Part shown: piece after piece, positions 25,817 through 34,622 of the stretch
Numbering within the stretch: position 1 is the stretch's first letter
Layout: the number at the start of each line of letters is the position of its first letter
Origin: an uncultured Eubacteriales bacterium
Lineage (GTDB): Bacteria > Bacillota > Clostridia > Christensenellales > Aristaeellaceae
Length of the DNA stretch: 64,000 bases
Direction: 5' to 3'
Assembly (NCBI GenBank): GCA_902793605.1
Contig: CADBEB010000008.1
Location: 1-64,000, forward strand
Made by a program: the position numbers and the translations under genes
Notes under the pieces: model-generated
The model's input: the letters and a program-made list of their open reading frames with translations, nothing else
Databases searched by the model: none
Told to the model about the DNA's origin: nothing

Positions 25817-27577
25817 ATGGCTTCCCGTTATCCCGCTTCATGGCTGGACGAGCTCCGAAGCCGGTCTGACATTGTCCAGATCGTCTCCGGCTATGTTGCC
25901 CTGACGAAAAAAGGACGGAATTACTGGGGGCTTTGTCCCTTTCACGGGGAGAAGACCGCTTCCTTTTCCGTGGACGGGGAGCATCAGCTGTATTACTGCT
26001 TCGGCTGCAAAGCCGGAGGCGACGTGATCCATTTCATCATGGATATGGAGCGTCTCTCCTTTCCGGAGGCAGTGGAGCAGTTGGCTGACCGGGCGCACAT
26101 GACCCTGCCCGAGATGGAGAAGGACGAAGATTACGAGCGCCGCCGCACCCAGCGGGAGCGTCTCCTCAATGCCAACCGGGAGGCGGCACGGTTCTATCAT
26201 GAAACGCTCTTCACGCCTGCCGGCGAAGCCGCCCTCGCCTATCTGCGCAGACGCGGTCTTTCCGACGGTGTGATCCGGAAATTCGGCCTGGGCGCCTCGC
26301 CCGATTCCTGGTCTTCCCTCAGCGACCGCCTCCTGGAAAAAGGCTGGAAACTGGACGAGCTGGTCCTGGCCGGGCTGACGGTGAAAAAAAAGAACGAGGA
26401 CGGCCGGGAACGGTATTTCGATATGTTCCGGAACCGGGCAATGTTTCCGATCATCAACACCCACGGAAACGTCATCGCTTTCGGCGGGCGCACGCTTGAG
26501 AAGCGGGAGCCGAAATACCTCAACACATCCGACACCCCGGTGTTCAACAAGCGCCAGGGTGTTTACGCGGCAAACCTGCTGCGCCAACAGCGTCATCTGG
26601 AGCGGGTGATCCTGGTCGAAGGCTATATGGACGTGGTCAGCCTAACCCAGTATGGGGTGGAGGGCGTCTGTGCCACCCTCGGGACCGCCCTGACCAATGA
26701 ACAGGCCCGCCTGCTGCATCGTTTTGCCCCGCAGGTCTACCTGGGATACGACGGCGACTCCGCCGGTCAGCACGCCATCCTTCGGGGCCTGGAGATCCTT
26801 GAGCAGGAAGGTGTTCCCGCCCGTGTCCTTGATTTCCCGGACGGCCTGGATCCGGACGAGTTCATCCGCCGGGATGGGATCGAAGGGTTCCGGAAACTAC
26901 CCGCGATCTCCCCGGCCGCTTACCGTCTCCGCCGCCTGAAGGAGCAGCTCGACCTTTCCGGGCAGGACGGAAAGCTGTCCTACGCGCGCGCGGCCTCCGG
27001 CATCATTGCCGCCGTGGATCCGGTCGAACGGGAGGTCCACCTGAAGGATCTTTCCCTCGCAACCGGTTTCACGCGCGAAACACTCCTGGAACAGATGAAC
27101 CTGTCAGCCGCGCGACAGCCGGGAGGCAAAGCGCCTGCCGCGCAGCCCGCACGCCTTCACGCAGTTCCGGCGGAACCCGGATCCGACGACCTGAAGGCCC
27201 AGGAACTCCTCCTCAGCCTCTTCGCTTCCGGTCAGATTCCGAAAGAAATGATCGACGAAAAGGATTTTGAGGATGACGAGTTGAAATCATTATACAGGGA
27301 ACTTCTGGCCGGCGCCTCCCCGGCGTCGCTGCCGGATCTCGCACCGGATGATGCGACCCGTTCCCGCTTCACCCGCGTCCTGCTCAGTCCTTCCGCCGGG
27401 GATACGGATCAGATGATCACCATGGCGAATGACTGCCTGAACCGGATCCGGAAGACCCGGCTGGAAAAACGCTTTGAGGAGCTCAGCCGGATGCTGGATA
27501 CCGCACCTGACGACACACTGCCCGCGCTGCTGAAAGAGGCGCAGGAGATCTCAGACAAGCTGAAAAAGCTGAAATAA
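25817..27577 (+). CDS. dnaG: DNA primase
   Basis: A 586-residue primase that makes RNA primers at the replication fork. It has an N-terminal CHC2 zinc ribbon with ligands Cys40, His43, Cys61 and Cys64, then the RNA polymerase core and a Toprim domain with VEGYMDVVSL, a conserved catalytic Glu, and GYDGDSAG. The C-terminal part is the helicase-interacting region, with low similarity among species. Length fits the family. It starts 41 bases after dgt and is followed by rpoD, so it is the classical macromolecular synthesis arrangement without rpsU. Confidence 0.96.
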   Translation: MASRYPASWLDELRSRSDIVQIVSGYVALTKKGRNYWGLCPFHGEKTASFSVDGEHQLYYCFGCKAGGDVIHFIMDMERLSFPEAVEQLADRAHMTLPEMEKDEDYERRRTQRERLLNANREAARFYHETLFTPAGEAALAYLRRRGLSDGVIRKFGLGASPDSWSSLSDRLLEKGWKLDELVLAGLTVKKKNEDGRERYFDMFRNRAMFPIINTHGNVIAFGGRTLEKREPKYLNTSDTPVFNKRQGVYAANLLRQQRHLERVILVEGYMDVVSLTQYGVEGVCATLGTALTNEQARLLHRFAPQVYLGYDGDSAGQHAILRGLEILEQEGVPARVLDFPDGLDPDEFIRRDGIEGFRKLPAISPAAYRLRRLKEQLDLSGQDGKLSYARAASGIIAAVDPVEREVHLKDLSLATGFTRETLLEQMNLSAARQPGGKAPAAQPARLHAVPAEPGSDDLKAQELLLSLFASGQIPKEMIDEKDFEDDELKSLYRELLAGASPASLPDLAPDDATRSRFTRVLLSPSAGDTDQMITMANDCLNRIRKTRLEKRFEELSRMLDTAPDDTLPALLKEAQEISDKLKKLK

Positions 27578-27653
27578 CATCATTCCCGGCAGCTTTGCTG
27601 CTGCGACTCTTTCGGAACCTGACTGACCGACGCATCAGAAGGAGAGGATTCCA

Positions 27654-28817
27654 TTGCCTAAGAAACCCGCCAAGGAGAAGGTCCCGGCGACACCCACCCC
27701 CGAAGAAAAGAAAAAGAACTGCCTGGACGAGTTATACGAATACGGCAAGTCCAAGGGGACCATTACCTATAAAGAGATCATGGACCGCCTGGTCGAGCTC
27801 GAGATGGATGCCGACCAGCTGGATCATGTCCTGGAGACGCTCGAAGCCTACGGAGTGAACGTAATCAACGAGACCGCAGACCGCCAGGTCATCCTGACGG
27901 AAGAGCAGGCTGCCGACCAGGCTGCCGAAGCTGCGCGCATCGGCGGGGAAGATAATGCGCAGATCGACCTGTCGGTTCCGGAAGGCATCAGCATTGACGA
28001 TCCGGTCCGGATGTACCTGAAGGAGATCGGCAAGGTTCCGCTGCTGACCGCAGAGGAAGAGATCGAGATCGCCAAGCAGCTGGAAGCCGGCGACGAGAGC
28101 GCCAAGCAGAAGCTGGCCGAGGCCAACCTGCGTCTCGTGGTTTCCATCGCCAAGCGTTATGTCGGCCGCGGCATGCTTTTCCTGGACCTGATCCAGGAGG
28201 GCAACCTCGGCCTGATCAAAGCCGTGGAGAAATTTGACTACCGGAAAGGCTTCAAGTTCTCCACCTACGCCACCTGGTGGATCCGCCAGGCCATCACCCG
28301 CGCCATCGCAGACCAGGCGCGGACGATCCGCATTCCGGTTCATATGGTCGAGACGATCAATAAGCTGATCCGCGTATCCCGGCAGCTGCTGCAGGAATAC
28401 GGCCGCGAGCCCACACCGGAAGAGATTGCCAAGGAAATGGGCATCTCCGAAGCGAAGGTCCGCGAAATCATCAAGATCGCCCAGGAGCCGGTCTCCCTGG
28501 AGACCCCCATCGGCGAGGAAGAGGACAGCCATCTGGGCGACTTCATTCCGGATGAAGACGCGCCTGCCCCGGCGGAAGCCGCATCCTTCGCGCTCATGAA
28601 GGAGCAGCTCATGGATGTGCTCGATACCCTCACCCCCCGCGAGGAAAAGGTCCTGCGCCTGCGCTTCGGCCTGGATGACGGGCATCAGCGCACGCTGGAA
28701 GAAGTCGGAAAGGAATTCAATGTGACCCGTGAGCGCATCCGCCAGATCGAAGCCAAAGCCCTGCGGAAGCTCCGCCATCCGTCACGCAGCAAAAAACTGC
28801 GCGATTATCTTGACTGA
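27654..28817 (+). CDS. rpoD: Primary RNA polymerase sigma factor
   Basis: A 387-residue sigma-70 (SigA) factor. Region 1.1-like residues lie before 100, region 1.2-2 includes [17 protein letters not shown], the core-binding and -10 recognition helices include [19 protein letters not shown] and [16 protein letters not shown], and region 4.2 ends [20 protein letters not shown]. It directs the polymerase to the TTGACA/TATAAT promoters seen elsewhere in this window. The start is a TTG with GGAGAGG at 6 bases. It follows dnaG by 76 bases and is followed by trmK after five bases. Confidence 0.97.
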   Translation: MPKKPAKEKVPATPTPEEKKKNCLDELYEYGKSKGTITYKEIMDRLVELEMDADQLDHVLETLEAYGVNVINETADRQVILTEEQAADQAAEAARIGGEDNAQIDLSVPEGISIDDPVRMYLKEIGKVPLLTAEEEIEIAKQLEAGDESAKQKLAEANLRLVVSIAKRYVGRGMLFLDLIQEGNLGLIKAVEKFDYRKGFKFSTYATWWIRQAITRAIADQARTIRIPVHMVETINKLIRVSRQLLQEYGREPTPEEIAKEMGISEAKVREIIKIAQEPVSLETPIGEEEDSHLGDFIPDEDAPAPAEAASFALMKEQLMDVLDTLTPREEKVLRLRFGLDDGHQRTLEEVGKEFNVTRERIRQIEAKALRKLRHPSRSKKLRDYLD

Positions 28818-28822
28818 ACCCT

Positions 28823-29545
28823 ATGGCCATCACGCTTGACGACCGCCTGTCCCTCGCATTTGATCTGTACGATCCCTGTGAGCTGGCGGCGGATATCGGA
28901 ACCGATCACGCCCATTTACCGGCCGCGCTCCTGCAGCGCGGCCGCTGTCAGCATATGATCCTGACGGACATAAGTGAGAGCGCCCTGGACAACGCCCGGG
29001 GAGAGATCATCCGCCTCCGCCTGTCCGACAGGGTCACCTTTCGCTGTGGTGACGGCTTCCTGCCGCTCCGGGAAGCATGCGGGATGATCTCTGTAACGGG
29101 CATGGGCGGCCGGACCATCCGGGACATCCTGCTTGCCGGACAGGAACGTCTGCAGGGCGCTTCCCTCATCCTCTCCGCGCATACAGACCTGCCCCTGATC
29201 CGGGAAGCAGTCTGCCGCATCGGATACCACCTGGACCGGGAAGAGCCCTGTTTCTGTGCCGGACGCTTTTACCTGGTCCTTCGGGCCCGTCCCGGCGCGG
29301 CAGAGATGACGCCGCGGGAGATCCGCCTCGGCGGCCCCCTGTTCGATTCCGCCTCCGGTCATCTGATCCCATATCTCCGCCGCCGCCGCGATGTCCTTCA
29401 GGAAAAGCTGAACGGCCTTCGCTCCGCCGGCATGCCGGATAAGGAACAGATCGCGCTCCTCCGGGAAGACATCGCCTTCTACAACGAGCGCATCGCCTCC
29501 CCCGCACCATCGCTGACATCATCCCGCTTCACTCCTGATCCCTGA
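28823..29545 (+). CDS. trmK: tRNA (adenine(22)-N1)-methyltransferase
   Basis: A 240-residue SAM-dependent methyltransferase of the TrmK (YqfN) family that makes m1A at position 22 in tRNA D-loops. The SAM motif is AADIGTDHAHLP, and TDISESALDNAR and SVTGMGGRTIRDIL follow as in characterised relatives. The C-terminal third is a helical coiled-coil region (RRRRDVLQEKLNGLRSAG). It starts five bases after rpoD, the normal place for trmK in Firmicutes, and is followed by the Nif3-like gene, also the usual neighbour (yqfO). Confidence 0.93.
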   Translation: MAITLDDRLSLAFDLYDPCELAADIGTDHAHLPAALLQRGRCQHMILTDISESALDNARGEIIRLRLSDRVTFRCGDGFLPLREACGMISVTGMGGRTIRDILLAGQERLQGASLILSAHTDLPLIREAVCRIGYHLDREEPCFCAGRFYLVLRARPGAAEMTPREIRLGGPLFDSASGHLIPYLRRRRDVLQEKLNGLRSAGMPDKEQIALLREDIAFYNERIASPAPSLTSSRFTPDP

Positions 29546-29575
29546 ACCCCAAATCCCTGAAAGCGGAGGTCCCCC

Positions 29576-30340
29576 ATGACAGTATATGATTTCTATCTCC
29601 TGATGGATCAGATCGCTCCCTTCGACACCCAGGCGGAATTCGACAATTCCGGTCTGCTGGTCGGTTCCCCGTCTGCAGAAGTCTCCGCCGTCCTGCTCGC
29701 GCTGGATGTCACGGAGGCGGTGATCGATGAGGCTGTCGCTCTTGGCGCGCAGCTGATCATCACCCATCATCCGCTGATGTTCTCCGCCCGCCGGCAGATG
29801 ACTGACGAGGATTACGAAGGCCGCCTCATCCGCCGTCTGGTCCGGGAGGATATCAGCCTGATCGCTGCCCATACCAATTTGGACCAGGCCCCCTGCGGCA
29901 TCAACGATACCCTGGCGGAACTCTGCGGTCTCACGGAGATCACGGGTGAAGGTTTCTTCCGCAGCGGTCTGCTGCCCGAAGCGATGACGGCTGCCGCCTG
30001 TGCGGAAGAACTCGGCCGCCGGCTCGGGACGGTCGTCCGCCTCATGGGTCCGGAGGATGCTGTGATCCGCCGGATCGGACTGTGCAGCGGCGGCGGGAGT
30101 GATGAGTGGGCCTCCGCCGCGGAAACCGGCTGCGACGCCTTCCTGTCCGGAGAGATCAAGCATCATCTCGCCCTGGCGCTGGCCGACCGCGGGATCGTCG
30201 CCTTCGAATGCGGTCATTTCGCCACCGAAGAGCCGGGTATGGAGGTTCTTGCCGTTGCTTTACAAAAGGCGCTTCCTGCGTTAGAATGTAATGTGAGGGT
30301 TTATGTGTCAGAGGTTCCGGCCTATGCCTTCCCTCGCTGA
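29576..30340 (+). CDS. Nif3-like dinuclear metal centre protein (YqfO type)
   Basis: A 254-residue protein of the NIF3/GTP cyclohydrolase I type 2-like family, which forms a hexameric toroid with two metals per subunit. Likely ligands are in the HHPLMF motif (about 63-68), AAHTNLD (about 99-105) and the C-terminal CGHFATEEPG. Bacillus YqfO contains an inserted PII-like domain; this short version lacks it. The molecular function of the family is unsettled. Gene order after trmK is conserved in Firmicutes, which supports the call. GGAGG lies upstream of the ATG. Confidence 0.92.
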   Translation: MTVYDFYLLMDQIAPFDTQAEFDNSGLLVGSPSAEVSAVLLALDVTEAVIDEAVALGAQLIITHHPLMFSARRQMTDEDYEGRLIRRLVREDISLIAAHTNLDQAPCGINDTLAELCGLTEITGEGFFRSGLLPEAMTAAACAEELGRRLGTVVRLMGPEDAVIRRIGLCSGGGSDEWASAAETGCDAFLSGEIKHHLALALADRGIVAFECGHFATEEPGMEVLAVALQKALPALECNVRVYVSEVPAYAFPR

Positions 30341-30387
30341 CCGTGACAGGCGGTTTACATGATTCCTGTCAGAAGGAGGCTCCTTGT

Positions 30388-31089
30388 ATGGAAAAGTACG
30401 AAGCGCTGTGGGCTTATCAGACAGAAGATATGAAGGCGGACGCCATCGCCAATGCGATCAAGCGTTCCCCCACCCGCCAGAAGCTTGAAAAGGCCCGTGA
30501 TTTTATTCTCGACCGGCAGAAGAAGTACAAGCAGATCGAAGAAGACGTTTCCGCCATGGTTGACCGGAAGGACATCATTGCCCAGGCCGTTGACCGCGCC
30601 AGGGAGCAGCTCCAGGTCCTGCAGACCCGCTATGAGAACGAAGCCCTCGCCACGCCTGAAGAAGTCAAGGCCCTGCTGTCCGAAGTCAGCCGCTGCCGCG
30701 ACACGATCCGCCAGTATGAGGCGGAAATCAGCCGCATCGTTAAGGAGACCGACTCGAACGACAAGCTTCAGCGCAGCGTAAGGCTGGAAGCAGCGAACGC
30801 CAAGAAGGCTTTTGACCAGCTGAAAGCTGATTATGAGGAAGAATCCAAGAGTAAGAAGGGAGAGCTGGACGCCCAGCGTGCCAGGGCCAGAGAGCTGATG
30901 GACCAGGTGGATCCCGCCCTGCTGGAGGAGTACGAGACGATCAAGAAGCATATCTCTCCTCCGGTCGCCCGGCTGACCAACGGCCAGTGCTCCGGCTGCA
31001 ATACATCCCTTCCCTCCGCTACGCTTTCGAAGATCAAGAACGGTGCGCTCATCGAGTGCGAGACCTGCGGGCGGATGATCATCCAGTAA
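30388..31089 (+). CDS. COG1579-like coiled-coil protein with C4 zinc ribbon
   Basis: A 233-residue protein in which residues about 30-190 form a long antiparallel coiled coil and the end is a zinc ribbon with Cys201, Cys204, Cys224 and Cys227. This layout matches COG1579, whose members are thought to bind nucleic acid; a precise role is not established. The frame opens at 30343, but the ATG at 30388 with AGAAGGAGG upstream is clearly the start. It is the last gene of the dgt-rpoD operon and is followed by a strong terminator. Confidence 0.9.
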   Translation: MEKYEALWAYQTEDMKADAIANAIKRSPTRQKLEKARDFILDRQKKYKQIEEDVSAMVDRKDIIAQAVDRAREQLQVLQTRYENEALATPEEVKALLSEVSRCRDTIRQYEAEISRIVKETDSNDKLQRSVRLEAANAKKAFDQLKADYEEESKSKKGELDAQRARARELMDQVDPALLEEYETIKKHISPPVARLTNGQCSGCNTSLPSATLSKIKNGALIECETCGRMIIQ

Positions 31090-31104
31090 CACGAAGGCAA
31101 ACTG

Positions 31105-31150
31105 AACGGGCGGTTCATTGTGAACCGCCCGTTTTCTGTCTCTCGTTCTT
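31105..31150 (+). terminator. Terminator of the dgt-dnaG-rpoD operon
   Basis: A 13-base-pair perfect stem (AACGGGCGGTTCA at 31105-31117 with TGAACCGCCCGTT at 31121-31133) is followed by TTCTGTCTCTCGTTC. The symmetric stem could also stop the convergent LRR transcript. Confidence 0.88.
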
Positions 31151-31209
31151 TTTCCTTATCAGAAGGTTCGGACCGACGGGTTCCAAAAGGAGACCGGAAA
31201 GCCCTTTGG

Positions 31210-31917
31210 TCATTGTTTGACGATCTCCAGATTCGGAGAGCAGTCAGTAAATGCATTTTCCCCGATCTCGGCTGTTTCCGGCAGCGTGACCCTGCTCAGC
31301 ATCGCGCACATCTGGAACGCGCTTGTGCCGATCTTCTTCAGTGATGCGCCGAAGGAAACCTCCTGCAGGCTTGCGCAGGCCAGGAAGGCGAAATCTTCCA
31401 CCGTTTCCACCGTTTCCGGGATCGTGACATCAGCAAGCATCGGGTCCCCGCCGAAGCAGCAGGTACCGATACTGGTCACGCCGTCCGGGATCGTCACCTG
31501 TTTCAGGCTGGCGCACTGGTAAAACGCCATGCTGCCGATATGCTTGATCGTGTTTGGCAGGATTGCCGTCTCGATCGTCAGGAAATTGAAAGCCTGGTCC
31601 CCGATGGCGACGACCGGGTGATCGTCCAGCGTATCCGGAATGACCATTTCAGCCGAAGTGCCGGTATAGCTGATGACGACGGCACCGTCTTCGCCTTCCG
31701 GCAGCTGGTAGATGAAATCCCCGCTGGTATACTTTTCTCCCGTATCATATCCGGCGATCGTCTTGAAGTCGGCCTTGCCTTCCTCTTCCTCGAATTCCTC
31801 TTCCTCAAACTCCTCGTCGCCGAAATCCTCGTCGTCCCAATCGTCTTCCGCGAAGGTGACCGTGAAACTGAACATAACCGCCACTGCAAGAAGCAGCGCA
31901 AAGAGACGCTTTTTCAG
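31210..31917 (-). CDS. Secreted BspA-like leucine-rich repeat protein
   Basis: A 235-residue exported protein. A signal peptide (about 1-23, KKRLFALLLAVAVMFSFTV) is followed by an extremely acidic stretch (about 24-47, mostly Glu and Asp) and then four to five LRR_5/BspA repeats of about 23 residues containing patterns like AFYQCASLKQVTIPDGVTSI. Such proteins are surface or secreted binding modules, common in gut Clostridia and treponemes. The frame runs to 32097, but the only well-spaced start after AGGAGG is a CTG at 31917 (8 bases), which gives MKKRLFALLL; a GTG at 31926 is too close to the Shine-Dalgarno site. It lacks a visible cell-wall anchor. Confidence 0.85.
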   Translation of the reverse strand: MKKRLFALLLAVAVMFSFTVTFAEDDWDDEDFGDEEFEEEEFEEEEGKADFKTIAGYDTGEKYTSGDFIYQLPEGEDGAVVISYTGTSAEMVIPDTLDDHPVVAIGDQAFNFLTIETAILPNTIKHIGSMAFYQCASLKQVTIPDGVTSIGTCCFGGDPMLADVTIPETVETVEDFAFLACASLQEVSFGASLKKIGTSAFQMCAMLSRVTLPETAEIGENAFTDCSPNLEIVKQ

Positions 31918-31950
31918 TTTGATCACCTCCTGAATCCTACAGCTTTCATT

Positions 31951-31979
31951 ATTATACTTCCTGTATGCAAAAAAAGCAA
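31951..31979 (-). promoter_or_regulatory. Promoter of the LRR protein gene
   Basis: Minus-strand TTGCTT (31974-31979) and perfect TATAAT (31951-31956) with a 17-base spacer. It lies back to back with the lacI-type promoter that begins at 32006. Confidence 0.75.
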
Positions 31980-32005
31980 CCTCCCTCCTGATTTCATACA
32001 GGCTA

Positions 32006-32034
32006 TTGACGAACCGCCGAACCTGTGATATTCT
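32006..32034 (+). promoter_or_regulatory. Promoter of the lacI-malQ-glgP operon
   Basis: TTGACG (32006-32011) and TATTCT (32029-32034) with a 17-base spacer. Transcription would start near 32041, at the edge of the operator-like sequence. Confidence 0.75.
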
Positions 32035-32042
32035 TTCGCCGA

Positions 32043-32062
32043 AAACGTTACCGTTACCGTTT
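32043..32062. promoter_or_regulatory. Putative LacI-family operator
   Basis: AAACGTTACCGTTACCGTTT has AAACG and CGTTT at its ends as an inverted pair with 10 bases between. Its internal part is three near-tandem GTTACC/GTTTCC units continuing to 32064. LacI-family operators often have AACG/CGTT half-sites. The location at the predicted transcription start suggests autorepression of the operon. Confidence 0.5.
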
Positions 32063-32095
32063 CCGGAAATCTGCAAAAACGGAGGTAATACAACC

Positions 32096-33112
32096 ATGAA
32101 AGTCTATACGATCCGGGACATCGCCGAAATGGCCGGGGTTTCCGTCACCACGGTCAGCCGCGTCCTGAATCACCGGCCGGACGTTAACCAGGCTACACGC
32201 AAAAAGGTGGAAGAGATCATCCGCGACTGCCATTTTGTCGGCAACTCCAACGCGAGGGGCCTGAAACAGGGAAACGAAGTGATCGGCGTGGTGATCCGCG
32301 GACGCTCCAATCCATTCCTCAGTTCCCTGGCTGAAGCGATCCTCGACCGGGCGGATACAGTGCCCGACAATTTTGTGACCGAGTACATCGACGAAAAGGA
32401 CGATGAGTTCCAGACCGCCGTCCGGATGACCCGGCAGAATCATGTCAAGGGACTGATCTTTGTCGGCAGCCTGATCGACGACCGGGTCCGCGCGATTAAG
32501 GGGATGGACGTACCGATGGTTTTCACCACCGTCAACGCCGAAACGGCAGCCCTGCCCCGTGCCTCTTCCATCGCTGTGGACGATCGCGCCATGGGCCGGC
32601 TGGTCGCCGAGGAGCTCCTCTCCCTCGGACATACGCGGATAGCTGTTTTCGGGTCCAATCCGGTTGCGGGAGACTCGCTTGCCATGCGTTTTTCAGGCTT
32701 CTGTGAAGCTTTTGCGGAGCGTGGTCTCACCTATGACAAAACGCTGTATCGCGAAACCCGGTTCTCCTATGATGCCGGGTATGAAGTCGCAAAGGTTTTC
32801 TTCGAGGAACGCCCGGACGCCACAGCGCTCTTTGCCATGAGCGATACGGTCGCAGTCGGCGCGATCCGCGCGCTGAAGGATCTCGGGCGCTCCGTTCCCG
32901 GGGATGTCAGCATCGTCGGTTTTGACGGGATCGACATCAGCCGGTTCATGGTACCGCGCCTGACCACGGTCGAACAGCCCGTCGGCGAGATCGCCCGCCG
33001 CAGTGTCAATCTCCTCCTGGACATGATGGAAAAGAGAGCTGCCCCGCGCCACATCCTGGTGGAGGCCCTGTTCCGGAAGCGCGAATCCATCGCCCAATGT
33101 TCACGCACCTGA
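32096..33112 (+). CDS. LacI-family transcriptional regulator
   Basis: A 338-residue repressor with an N-terminal LacI helix-turn-helix (about 4-25, TIRDIAEMAGVSVTTVSRV), a hinge and a periplasmic-binding-protein-like ligand domain. The ligand domain has MSDTVAVGAIRALKDLG and VSIVGFDGIDISRF, typical of sugar-responsive members. The frame extends upstream but the ATG at 32096 has GGAGGT at 9 bases. It is the first gene before malQ and glgP, so the likely effector is a maltodextrin or glucose derivative. A putative operator overlaps its own promoter. Confidence 0.93.
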   Translation: MKVYTIRDIAEMAGVSVTTVSRVLNHRPDVNQATRKKVEEIIRDCHFVGNSNARGLKQGNEVIGVVIRGRSNPFLSSLAEAILDRADTVPDNFVTEYIDEKDDEFQTAVRMTRQNHVKGLIFVGSLIDDRVRAIKGMDVPMVFTTVNAETAALPRASSIAVDDRAMGRLVAEELLSLGHTRIAVFGSNPVAGDSLAMRFSGFCEAFAERGLTYDKTLYRETRFSYDAGYEVAKVFFEERPDATALFAMSDTVAVGAIRALKDLGRSVPGDVSIVGFDGIDISRFMVPRLTTVEQPVGEIARRSVNLLLDMMEKRAAPRHILVEALFRKRESIAQCSRT

Positions 33113-33132
33113 TTGAAAGGTAGGTATTGTTC

Positions 33133-34605
33133 ATGCGTACCAGCGGCATCCTGATGCATATTTCCTCCCTTCCTTCTCCCGGCGGCATCGGCTCTATGGG
33201 GCAGGAAGCATACGAGTTTGCGGATTTCCTGCAGGCTTCCGGAATGACCATCTGGCAGGTACTCCCTGTCGGTCCGACCGGTTATGGCGAGAGTCCTTAC
33301 CAGTCTTCCTCCGTCTTTGCAGGCAACCCGCTGCTGATCTCCTGTGAACGGCTCCGTGAAGAAGGTCTCCTGCAATTCACGGATGAAGAGGAATTCCAGC
33401 CGGAGGATCCGGAAACCGTCGATTACGAATCCGTCCGGAAGAACAAGGACATGCTCCTGCGCCGCTGTTTCGCGCAGTCCGCCGGAAGGCTCAGCGGCCA
33501 GATCCGGGAATTTGTGTCCATGAACCCCTGGGTGGAGGATTTTGCCCTCTTCACCGCGGTCAAGAATCATTTTGATCAGGTCATGTGGACCAAATGGCCC
33601 GATGAAGGCATCCGCTGCCGCCGGCCGGAAGCCGTGAAGAAATACTCAGAACTGCTCCGCAGTGAGATCGAATACCATATCTTCTGCCAGTATCTGTTCC
33701 GCCGCCAGTGGTTCGATCTTAAAAAATACTGCAATGACCGATCGATCCTGCTCTTCGGGGATATGCCCATCTATGTAGCAGAAGATTCAGCCGACACATG
33801 GACGCACCCGGAGATCTTCCAGCTGGACCGGGGCCTGATCCCGAAAAAGGTCGCCGGCGTTCCCCCGGATTACTTCTCGGAGGACGGCCAGCTCTGGGGT
33901 AATCCGCTCTACCGCTGGACCTATCTCCGTTTCTGCCGGCACTTTGACTGGTGGGTGGACCGGATGCGCGGCATGGCCGAGCTGTATGATATGATCCGGA
34001 TCGATCATTTTATCGGCTTTGCCAATTACTATTCCGTAAAGCACGGCATGCCAAACGCCCGGAAGGGCAAATGGGTCATCGGTCCCGGAAAGTCGCTCTT
34101 CAAGCGTCTGAACAGGGAAGTCCCGGGGATCCGCATCATCGCCGAAGATCTCGGCTGTGTCAACGCCAGGGTTCGCCGCCTGCTGAACTGGTGCGGATAT
34201 CCCGGCATGAAAGTACTGACCTTCGGCTTCGATTCGGATGAGACCAACCCGCACCATCCGGATAATTACAGTGAAAACACGGTCGCCTATACCGGCACCC
34301 ATGACAACGATACGACGCGCGGCTGGGCTGAAAAGGCGGATCCGAAAGTCCTTGCCTACGCGGAAAAAACGCTGGGTTTCAAAACGCCTGAGGAAGCGCC
34401 TGACGCCTTTATCCGTTTCCTTTTCAGAGGCCCCTGCGATACGGTGATCATCCCGATGCAGGACATCCTCGGTCTGGACGGCTCCGCGCGTATGAACTAT
34501 CCCGGCACGATCGGCGGAAACTGGCTCTGGCGCATGAAACCGGACATGCTTTCCCTGGACCTGTCCATGAAATACTACCGGCTGAACAAAGAAACCAACA
34601 GATAA
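33133..34605 (+). CDS. malQ: 4-alpha-glucanotransferase (amylomaltase)
   Basis: A 490-residue GH77 enzyme that transfers alpha-1,4-glucan segments between maltodextrins, releasing glucose. Catalytic residues align with the family: nucleophile Asp291 in RIDHFIGF, acid/base Glu338 in AEDLG and transition-state stabiliser Asp391 in THDNDT. The N-terminus RTSGILMHISSLPSPGGIG is the usual bacterial MalQ start. The ATG at 33133 is preferred to an in-frame TTG six bases earlier. It lies between the LacI regulator and glycogen phosphorylase, so the three act together to mobilise or remodel glycogen and imported maltodextrins. Confidence 0.96.
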   Translation: MRTSGILMHISSLPSPGGIGSMGQEAYEFADFLQASGMTIWQVLPVGPTGYGESPYQSSSVFAGNPLLISCERLREEGLLQFTDEEEFQPEDPETVDYESVRKNKDMLLRRCFAQSAGRLSGQIREFVSMNPWVEDFALFTAVKNHFDQVMWTKWPDEGIRCRRPEAVKKYSELLRSEIEYHIFCQYLFRRQWFDLKKYCNDRSILLFGDMPIYVAEDSADTWTHPEIFQLDRGLIPKKVAGVPPDYFSEDGQLWGNPLYRWTYLRFCRHFDWWVDRMRGMAELYDMIRIDHFIGFANYYSVKHGMPNARKGKWVIGPGKSLFKRLNREVPGIRIIAEDLGCVNARVRRLLNWCGYPGMKVLTFGFDSDETNPHHPDNYSENTVAYTGTHDNDTTRGWAEKADPKVLAYAEKTLGFKTPEEAPDAFIRFLFRGPCDTVIIPMQDILGLDGSARMNYPGTIGGNWLWRMKPDMLSLDLSMKYYRLNKETNR

Positions 34606-34622
34606 CGGAGGAAGAACACAGA

